Shown: positions 1-5,908 of the stretch, in pieces | How the letters are laid out: each line of letters starts with the position of its first letter | Position numbering within the stretch: position 1 is the stretch's first letter | Source of the DNA: Candidatus Omnitrophota bacterium | GTDB taxonomy: Bacteria; Omnitrophota; Koll11; VGKN01 | Direction: 5' to 3' | NCBI GenBank assembly: GCA_016867055.1 | Contig: VGKN01000106.1 | Location: 1 to 5,908, forward strand | DNA length: 5,908 nt | The notes under the pieces: model-generated | Seen by the model: the letters and a program-made list of their open reading frames with translations, nothing else | What the model was told of the DNA's origin: nothing | Database searches by the model: none | Position numbers and translations under genes: made by a program

Positions 1-120
1 CTGATGCCATAACTTGGAGAAAAATAAGGCGGTTTTGTTTTGCATTGTTGAGGTTGGTGACACTGGTGTAGCGGTAGCATTAGGGGAACCATTTACAGCT
101 TTGTCTGTCCATGACTTAGT
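1..120 (-). other. Ser/Thr/Pro/Asn/Ala-rich linker after the glycosyltransferase, continuing past the edge (residues 1930-1969)
   Basis: The last visible residues include VNGSPNATATPVSPTSTMQN, low in hydrophobics and in charge, followed by KTALFFSKLWHQ at the edge. This looks like a flexible linker or a C-terminal tail. No stop is reached, so whether another domain follows or the protein ends just beyond the window is unknown. Confidence 0.6.
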
Positions 121-3100
121 TAGCCACATAGTCAATGCCAAAAGTAAACTTCCTGAATATCCCGTTACCAAAAGCAATAGCCGTGGATGAGTGGGGCTTC
201 CTACTAGAGGCTCTAACCATGGCAAAAATTCATATAGCTCTTTAGGTGGTCTCCCTGAAATAAAGAGTAGAAACGCAAGACATAGAAGGCCATATAATAA
301 ATAGCGATATGTTGTGTGCTTAACCTCTCTAATATCTTTAAAGGCTTGAATAATGGGCAAAATCATAATCGTATTATAATGGGATTCCCAGTGGGGAAAT
401 AATGTAGGAGCAAGGCTAATCGCAAAACTCATCGCCCATAACCAACGTTTGGCGGTAAAAAGACGTATCCTTTGCACAATAGCCCCCATAGCTGTAACCC
501 ATCCTATAGGCAATAATATACGGGTAATCATTATCAAACCCTTAGAGTAACCAATATCATTAAACCAGATTTCTAAACCTCTAAATACGCTAAGCAATGT
601 TGCTGGTGCTAAATTGTTATTCTGGTAGTTAAAGAAATTTATGCGCATATGCTCAATCCATTGCGGAAAGTAACCCCAATCCCCTAGAAGCAATATCGTT
701 AAACCAAATATTAAAATTGAGCTTAACCCCGTCCAAATCACCATGTTAAAGGCTACCTTTCCTGCTTGCGTCTTATGATGCAATAACCAAACCATAAATA
801 AAATACCCAGCATAACCACAGGATAAATCTTCATACATATCGCTAAGGCCAAGGCGCCAGAGCCAATCAATAGAGATAAAGTTGGCCTGCGAGATTTTCC
901 ACTGATCAACTCATCAGTAGTAAAAATAGCTAAAGTCATTAAGAGGGTAATAATACCCCCTACCTGGCCAACTATAACCATTGAGATATTTGGGAAGAAA
1001 TTAAATAATAGAATCCCAAAAATTGATAACCAACCGGCCTTATCCAAATGCGGTAACAACCTATGTGCAATCATATATAAACTAATAGCCAAACAAGCAA
1101 TATTAATAAATGTCCACAACCAAAACGCTGTCGTTAGGTCAAAAAACCTAGCCCAACACATAACAAAAATCATCGTAGGAGGTGTTACGTACGCAGGATT
1201 AATATATGGGTTATTTCCAGACAGTGCCAATTCCATACCCTCTGTTAAAACCCTAAAATCAAACCCCATTACGCCCGAAACATCAAATAAGTAAACTAAA
1301 CCTAACATAGCTGTTAAACCTGCTATGAGTATAACCAGAGAGCCTATTAATCTCTTGTTAGAATTTAATTGTGCTGATTTATTTAGAAATATTTTGCTTA
1401 ACACATCCCTCCAATCCATTACTGACGAGGCAAAGATAAGATTAATCAAAATCGCAGGGATAAGGTAGGGAGAGTATTGTGGTAGGAAACGATATAAGAC
1501 CAGGAAGGTAATTATGAATATAATGGTAAGTATGAAACTTGCCTTTATGCCGGCTAATCCCTTTGCATCAGGAAAGCCTATACCGCCCTTTAAAAGACCA
1601 CCTGGGATTATCCCAAACTTAGCCCAGGATAGCCCAGAGTCTCTCTTATGGGCATATTCATGTATCAAGAATGAGATAAAATAGATAAAGCCCGCTATAA
1701 CCAGATTGGGCAGGTTGAGATTACCTGGCAGCATAAGCCAGATTACTCCAACTAATAGAGCTACTCCGAGATTTATCCACGAGAGGGCGGCTGATGTCTT
1801 AACGCCTTGGAGTTTTATTTTGCCGTGTGAATTTCTCAATCTTGAAATACCTGTTTTAAGGGCGCGTTTTAGTAAAGCCAAATCATCAAGAAATTCTCTT
1901 ACATCTCCTAAGAGGTTCATAACCTGAGTGCTAAAGACCGCATAAATCCCGATAATGCTGCTAATGACTGAGCCCAGTAGCAATGCCCAGGCAATATTTA
2001 AATTTTGCCTTGACCTTTCCAATGCCTGACGGATTTCTAAGGGCACGTTCTCGTTTAGAATTTGCCATGTCCCTGATACCCAATCCCTTAGAGCTCGTAT
2101 TCTCCTATCTTCTTCTTCAAATGGCATAACATCATCATACGGATAGATATCGCCTCTAAATAGAGGAGCAGGGTTATAGACAATCTCAAATGGTTCTCTG
2201 TTTTGTATGCTTATACCTTCTGGGTTAATTCTGTCTCCTCTAATAATTAACCTCTCTTTGACTTCATAACCACCAAAGAGACTCTTTCTAGCATCAACAT
2301 ATTTATTTTTATTTGTATCATCAATTATTATCTCCATCCTCCCTTCGCTAACCGCCTCGGCTAAGTTTCTAACCTCAACCGCCTTGGCTTTAAGAGCCCT
2401 GACGAACTCATCTGCGGGGATGGCTTTGCCAGAGGTATCTCTTATTTCAACCATTTTAGCTTCAGCAAGCCTCTCGGCGAGTTCTTGTGAAAGTTTATCA
2501 AGAGCTTCTGCAAATCTTAGCAAATCACTGGTTGTCTTTAATGGCTGGGAAGGGTAGGCACAAAAACCATCAAATACATCCTCATATTCAATCTCTATAT
2601 TACCATCCTCATCAATGGTAACTTTGGGTTCTGTACGCGTTTTCTTTTCGTGTGTTGTAGAAAGGTTTTCAGTTGTAGCATTTAATACATAATACCAGCC
2701 CTCGTTACCATTAAAACCTGCAAGGTCAGCGCCGACTCCTGTAGGCTGGGCTATGTAGGTAGCTGCATGCTCTTTCTGAACATCTAATCTTCTTGTTAAA
2801 TTCTGGACTGTGCGTATGTTAGCAAATGCTAACAGAATTAATAGGATTAAGCCCATCAAAACCCTAAAGCCCGACCATGTCACCTTACCTGTTGCCTGGG
2901 TAATGTTAGGCGGCTGTATAGTCAATAATTCCTCTATCTTGTTAACCCAAGCAGGTTCTCTTATCCTTTTTTCTAAAATGACATTTGACTGCGTAAGTTT
3001 GGTTCTTAGAGAGTAAATCCTATGCCTTGTCTTACTTTTGGCATCTGAAAGCTCGCCTATCTTAATGGTATACCAGATTTTATAAGCCAATGACTTAATG

Positions 3101-5908
3101 GGGTAAAGCCAACCCTTTTGAAATCTCTCTGACCAAAAGTCAAAGTTAAGGCACTCGTATAATGCCTCTTGGTATTTGAGTTCTCTTAAAAGATAATCCG
3201 TTGTCTCGCCTTCTTGAAATTCATATCCGCCGTATCGCAAGCCCCGTAGTGAGGTATGCAGGGTTTCAAGGTGAAGTCTTAGTTTTGCTTTTTTTAATCC
3301 CTTTATCTTTTGCGCTACATCGCGCGGCCTAAAGAGCTCGTCTACGTATTTTTTAACCCTCTTTGAGTGAAACTCACCCTTTAAGCTTGGAAAGCCCTCA
3401 ATAAATCTGGCTAACTCTCCCAATATTGTTATCCTTCCAAACTGCTCGCGGTGCTTTGTGCCAAGTAACATCTTATAGATAGTCTCATCTGTAAAGGTCT
3501 CATCCGCCGATACAAACTTAAGCAAGAATTTCATAACCAGGGCATTGCTTTGATGCTCGCTTCCCCTATGGCTAAGGGATAACGCCATCTTGTCCATCTC
3601 CTCGGCTACCTGGATAAATCTTGCCTCCCATGCTTGAACCACTTTCTTTCTATCTTCATCTGTCTTGGCAACGGCTAAGTCTTGCTCTACCAATTTATAG
3701 AATAATCGATTAAAGGCCATCGCCTCAAAAAATAACGCTGCTGCCTCAGTATCCTTAAGCTCTATATCCCTGTACCCCCTCTGCCATCGCCCAATAGAGG
3801 ACTCTAAATAGACCTCAACTGCCTCGTGGATATTATCCAAGGCAATCATTGTTGCTATAATGCCTGTAAGTTCTTTTTCTGAGCCTATATTTGAGAGGCG
3901 TTTTCTTATCTTTCGGTCATTTTTATTCCAGAGTTTTACTATCTGACTGTAATGCTTAAATACATCCGCATCAAAACATATTACAAATTTCTTATTTTCA
4001 ACCTTTATAGTCAGGGCGTTTGCCGGAAGGCCCTTTACAAGCCGTATGTTTCCCAAGGTATATAACCTATTAAAGAACTGAAAGATTTCGCTTCCTCCCT
4101 TAAACGAAACATCCCTCATTAAACTGACAGCCTGATTAAACAACCTGCCTGAGGCAGGATAGCCAATCTCTAACTCCTTAGTTTTTTCAGGTTTTCTAAA
4201 ATAACCGCTATGGTAAAGGCTAAGCGCGGTGATTAAATACACAATAACTGTGGCAAAGACCGGAAGCGCTGTATAGATTAAGAATGGGCTCAATTTATAT
4301 GTCTCAATTATAAAAGGGGCTACGGCATATATAAGTGAGGATATACCAAAAGCAATTGCGCTGGTTATAACGGCATAGCCGATAAATATAAATATCCTCT
4401 TAAGGTCAAGCTTGACATATCTTCTAAATAAGTCCTCAAGGGATTTTTTAATTTGGCTTAAGCGACTGCGCTCGGTTAGGAAGGCATCTAAGTTGGCTAT
4501 GGATTTGATATTAGTAAAATCTATCTTCTCTATCTCTTGTTTATCCGACAAATCAGAATCTAAACCCGCTATTACAAGCTCAAACTCCGTAACATCAACT
4601 ATCTTAGCGTATACTGTGGTTTCGTCCTTTAAACATATCTTGACCTTTTCTCCGACTTCAAATTCATTGCCCAGGATGATTCTTTTTGCATTTTGGCTTA
4701 AACGCAGGTATGTATTTCTAAGCCATTGCGCCTTAGAAGGACTACCCTGTTGGGCAAGTCTTTGTATCTCTGATTCTACTAAGTTCTTTATTTGTATTAA
4801 GAAGGTTTTATCTTTTGTTCTGCGCGGTTTAGAAATAAGGCTATCCTCAACAATATATAAGCCCTTTTCAGACCAGCTATATTTCACCCCGCCAAGGATT
4901 CCAGTAATGGCAGTGGTTTTAATTTCTACACCAGAACCAACGCTAAGGGTTATATCCCTTACAGCGGGCGGCTCATCAGGAAAGGGAATAGCAGGCTCTC
5001 TGTAGAAATTTTCAGGAATGAATAAATCAAGCATATCCCTTGAGGGTTCTAATTCAATGATGCGCTCCATATAATCCCATTCCTCTGAATTAATCAATGC
5101 TTTATCCTTCATTAACAGCATAATATCCTTCCATTTTGGCCTGTTCAAAACCAAACTCCCGGACTTTTCATTCTTAATTGACTGAATCAGCGTAAATACC
5201 AGGGTGCGATTAAAACAGCGCAGTTGTAATGGAGACAGCGCCCTAAGGATATCTAACGCCTTTTGATAATCTCTTTTAAATAATGTGTTTGAATCAATAA
5301 TATTCAATAGATACTGATACCCCCACCTTCTTAAAAACTGCTCCATCAGGGTATTGTCAAGCAAACCCAAAGAGGCAAGCCCTGTAAGCATTTCCCATAA
5401 AAGAGGCATTTCTTTCTCAGCGAGGAGTTGGTCCTTTAAAGATTGTGTTGCCTCGCTAGACTCAACACCCGAGGTCCTCTGAAGGCTAATAATGCCCTTT
5501 ATTGCGATTTTTCTTTTTTCTGAATAGGGGTCTTTAACATAACCTGAAAGCACACGCTGGGCTAAAGATTTATCTATAAAATCAGCAAAAGCCATAAGCT
5601 CCTCTTCGTTAAGAGGCTGAGCCTGGTCAATCTTTTTGATAAGATAATCTCTGATTTTATCTCTAACGTATTCTGGCAAATCTCCTTCATTTATTGAATA
5701 ATGGCTATACATTTCTATAAGAATATGCGGTATCAAACGAAGGATAAGATTTTCTTCCTTAATAAAGAAAGGATTATTCATTAAGGCAATGACAAGGCGG
5801 GTTCTATCTTGATAGTAAAACTTAAAATAGGGCTCTTCCATTCTCTTAAGAAATACCTCCAAGACGCCCTTATCGGTTGAAGTCTTTGCAACATTAAGAA
5901 GTTCGGAA
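1..5908 (-). CDS. Internal part of a giant multi-domain membrane protein (HEAT-like, M50-like and GT87 domains), open at both ends
   Basis: I translated the complement in the frame whose + strand triplets begin at positions 1, 4, 7 and so on. No tta, cta or tca triplet occurs in that frame, so 1969 codons are open from edge to edge. Translation enters at the right edge and leaves at the left edge; true start and stop lie outside. Composition is that of a real protein: amphipathic helices, clear hydrophobic spans and conserved family motifs (HEYAH near 1648-1662, GNNPY near 1204-1218, SHY near 376-384). Order: HEAT-like helices, SH3/Sm-like barrel, two-helix membrane hairpin, helical cytosolic domain, single span, exported domain, single span, M50-like protease, GT87-type glycosyltransferase, linker. 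No frameshift or decay is visible. The full product is unknown to me as one family; the function of the whole is not assigned. Internal methionines such as those at 1417-1419 and 1918-1920 have no convincing ribosome binding site or preceding stop, so I do not split the gene. Confidence 0.93.
121..1353 (-). other. GT87/DUF2029-type GT-C glycosyltransferase domain (residues 1519-1929)
   Basis: This is a multi-span membrane domain of about 410 residues, the usual length of a free-standing GT87/DUF2029 protein. After the first span comes DFRVLTEGMELALSGNNPY and then TPP, matching the family's opening loop: an acidic residue with an aromatic neighbour, G-x-x-P-Y and then P-P. Asp1550 is the likely catalytic base by analogy with the aspartate of the mycobacterial enzyme PimE. 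Later family marks are GQ (1647-1648), MKIYP (1692-1696) just inside a span, NYQNNN (1760-1765) in an outer loop, and SLAPTLFPHWESHY (1831-1844), equivalent to the S-P-x-x-W-x-H-H-Y motif of the family. Known members transfer a sugar from a polyprenyl-phosphate donor to a lipid or glycan outside the cytoplasm. The sugar and the acceptor here cannot be told. Being fused behind an M50-like domain is unusual. Leucine codon use differs from the rest of the gene. Confidence 0.78.
1381..1800 (-). other. M50-like (site-2 protease type) intramembrane zinc metalloprotease domain (residues 1370-1509)
   Basis: Four hydrophobic spans are visible, at about 1373-1394, 1401-1420, 1455-1475 and 1478-1497. 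The second ends in FISFLIHEYAH, a perfect HExxH zinc motif (His1416, Glu1417, His1420) inside a membrane helix, as in the M50/site-2 protease family, which cuts substrates within the membrane. The Gly-rich segment FGIIPGG follows, as often seen after HExxH in this family. The third ligand in M50 is an Asp in a later helix, within an N-x-x-P-x-x-x-L-D-G type motif. Here the fourth span carries NLIFASSVMDW, so Asp1498 is the best candidate; Asp1447 in FPDAKG is an alternative. At about 140 residues it is a minimal M50 core with no PDZ or CBS domain within it. It is continuous with its neighbours. The fold call is fairly secure; activity and substrate are inference. Confidence 0.65.
1930..1998 (-). 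other. Single membrane span returning to the cytosol (residues 1304-1326)
   Basis: The hydrophobic segment begins NIAWALLLGSVISSIIGIYA and has normal membrane-spanning length. The following 43 residues carry many Lys and Arg (LLKRALKTGISRLRNSHGKIK), which marks that side as cytosolic. Together with the span at 1014-1031 it brackets the exported domain and places the chain in the cytosol before the M50-like bundle. Confidence 0.8.
1999..2814 (-). other. Predicted extracytoplasmic domain, acidic, with an EF-hand-like loop (residues 1032-1303)
   Basis: About 270 soluble residues lie between two single membrane spans. The first part has beta character and aromatic residues (GWYYVLNATTENLS, then KVTIDEDGNIEIEYE). 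A long helical pair (about 1122-1190, rich in Ala, Leu, Glu and Lys) follows. Then comes EIIIDDTNKNKYVDARK at 1192-1208: Asp, Asn, Asn and Asp at alternate or near-alternate positions resemble the EF-hand-type loop of dockerin or thrombospondin repeats, but the usual Glu at loop position 12 is Lys. A Pro-, Asp- and Glu-rich segment (about 1240-1268) leads back to a helix before the next span. Acidic composition, and the strongly basic segment after the next span, support exposure outside the cytoplasm. I do not recognise the family. Confidence 0.5.
2815..2868 (-). other. Single membrane span (residues 1014-1031)
   Basis: The segment FRVLMGLILLILLAFANI is strongly hydrophobic and of membrane-spanning length. 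A basic cytosolic segment precedes it, and a long, increasingly acidic, soluble region without further spans follows. I therefore read it as the helix that leads the chain out of the cytoplasm. The Arg residues shortly after it (IRT, TRR) make the orientation less than certain. Confidence 0.8.
2872..4200 (-). other. Large, mainly helical cytosolic domain with an HEAVE motif (residues 570-1012)
   Basis: After the hairpin there are about 440 residues without a membrane span. The first part (about 615-650) contains strand-like segments, TIKVENKKFVICFDADVF, followed by long helices. At residues 694-698 lies HEAVE, preceded by a hydrophobic helix (TGIIATMIALDN) and followed about 23 residues later by EAAALFFEAMAF. 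That layout recalls the paired helices of zinc metallopeptidases, but the second His of HExxH is Glu. Residues 830-1000 are rich in Lys, Arg and Glu and look helical, with a basic stretch KSKTRHRIYSLRTK just before the next membrane span. I do not recognise a named family. A cytosolic location follows from the basic flanks. Function is not assigned. Confidence 0.5.
4144..4158. repeat. 15-base GC-rich palindrome inside the coding region
   Basis: The bases cctgcctgaggcagg form seven-base complementary arms around one central base. It is GC-rich in an AT-richer surrounding and adds PASGR to the protein without breaking the frame. One copy is seen in the window. It may be a short dispersed palindromic element or chance; a single copy cannot decide. 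Confidence 0.35.
4213..4395 (-). other. Two-helix membrane hairpin (residues 505-565)
   Basis: Two long hydrophobic spans, about residues 505-527 and 542-565, are separated by a short loop containing ETYKLSP. Each outer flank is positively charged (FRRYVKLDLKR before, FRKPEKTKE after), which by the positive-inside rule puts both ends in the cytosol and the short loop outside. The hairpin anchors the cytosolic helical regions on either side to the membrane. No polar catalytic residue is evident in the spans. Confidence 0.8.
4495..4695 (-). other. Small SH3/Sm-like beta-barrel (residues 405-471)
   Basis: The segment runs through GNEFEVGEKVKICLKDETTV, then a strand ending in AKIVDV, a FELVIAG strand, an acidic loop, and IEKIDFTNIKSI. 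The order (Gly-x-x-Val-x-Ile-x-Leu-Lys-Asp, then Val-x-Asp-Val, then a closing Ile-Ile strand) resembles the compact SH3/Sm-like barrels found in many bacterial proteins as accessory domains. A separate beta-rich stretch (residues about 312-350) and a helix (residues 365-400) lie before it. It sits between the helical N-terminal region and the first membrane hairpin, on the cytosolic side. No ligand or nucleic-acid partner can be inferred from sequence alone. Confidence 0.4.
5038..5907 (-). other. HEAT-like all-helical region (residues 1-290)
   Basis: This stretch is almost entirely predicted amphipathic helix, with Leu/Ile spacing typical of alpha-solenoids. The clearest unit is around residues 124-142, where KDPYSEKRKIAIKGIISL matches the usual HEAT pattern of Asp-Pro, then Arg, then Ala, then a hydrophobic pair and Leu. 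Further helix pairs follow around 158-205 and 210-245. Such solenoids are normally protein-binding scaffolds. No catalytic motif is visible. There is no hydrophobic span, and the next membrane helix is preceded by Arg/Lys-rich sequence, so I place this region in the cytosol. The region probably begins upstream of the window. Assignment rests on pattern only; a TPR-like or unrelated helical fold is possible. Confidence 0.45.

Noticed and set aside
1417..1419. Possible start of a separate glycosyltransferase gene at the Met of MDWRDVL
   Set aside because: The frame is open without interruption into the upstream M50-like domain, no ribosome binding site stands before this ATG, and the Asp after it is the likely third zinc ligand of the M50 core.
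1918..1920. Possible start of a separate M50-like protein at the Met of MNLLGDVREF
   Set aside because: No stop precedes it in frame and no ribosome binding site is visible. It directly follows a membrane span that is part of the same topology.
1706..1927. A 73-codon open frame on the + strand
   Set aside because: It is antisense to the M50-like domain and the basic linker before it, has no recognisable motif, and is short enough to arise by chance.
2810..3016. A 68-codon open frame on the + strand
   Set aside because: It is antisense to a membrane span and its basic flank; no motif or independent support.
4405..4416. Perfect 12-base palindrome gtcaagcttgac
   Set aside because: About one perfect 12-base palindrome is expected by chance in a window of this size. 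It sits inside ordinary coding sequence and no second copy was noticed.
4412..5005. A 197-codon open frame on the + strand
   Set aside because: It lies wholly antisense to the continuous minus-strand gene. Its predicted protein is Ser/Leu-rich with no domain, membrane pattern or family motif, as expected of a shadow frame.
1..5908. Promoters, terminators, RNA genes, CRISPR arrays or insertion sequences
   Set aside because: The whole window is coding in one frame. I saw no repeat array, terminator hairpin with a T run, tRNA-like or rRNA-like segment, or transposase motif.
1..5908. Cyclic beta-glucan synthase (NdvB-like) as the identity of the giant protein
   Set aside because: Such giant envelope proteins often carry GT84 and GH94-type domains, but none of their motifs is visible here. 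The glycosyltransferase present matches GT87.

Overview
The window is one uninterrupted reading frame on the minus strand. Reading triplets from position 5907 down to position 1 gives 1969 sense codons without a stop. Neither a start nor a stop lies inside, so this is an internal slice of one very large gene and there is no intergenic DNA. Residue numbers below count from the window edge (residue 1 = bases 5905-5907) and are not true protein positions.

Layout in protein order (right to left on the + strand). Residues 1-290 are all-helical and HEAT-like. A beta-rich stretch follows, with a small SH3/Sm-like barrel at about 405-471. A two-helix membrane hairpin spans 505-565. A second large, mostly helical domain (570-1012) carries an HEAVE motif. 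One membrane helix (1014-1031) leads to an acidic domain of about 270 residues, predicted outside the cytoplasm, and a second helix (1304-1326) returns. Then comes a four-helix intramembrane metalloprotease-like domain with HEYAH (1416-1420) and a later N...DW motif, as in site-2 proteases (M50). The last large part (about 1519-1929) is a multi-span GT87/DUF2029-type GT-C glycosyltransferase. It is followed by a short Ser/Thr/Pro/Asn/Ala-rich linker that runs off the edge.

The positive-inside pattern gives a consistent topology: residues 1-504 and 566-1013 cytosolic, 1032-1303 outside, and 1327-1369 cytosolic ahead of the M50-like and glycosyltransferase bundles. If the polypeptide is not cut, it joins a large helical cytosolic scaffold, an exported domain, an intramembrane protease and a polyprenyl-phosphate-sugar-dependent glycosyltransferase. 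Substrate and biological role cannot be read from the sequence.

Organism: base composition is moderately AT-rich (roughly 40% G+C by eye), with standard code and bacterial-type families. Very large multi-domain membrane proteins with glycosyltransferase and peptidase parts are known from uncultivated bacterial lineages such as Omnitrophota. That would fit, but it is an inference with low confidence. Leucine and isoleucine codon choice changes near the M50/GT87 boundary, which suggests that the glycosyltransferase part was joined to the rest by fusion, or that the assembly should be checked there.
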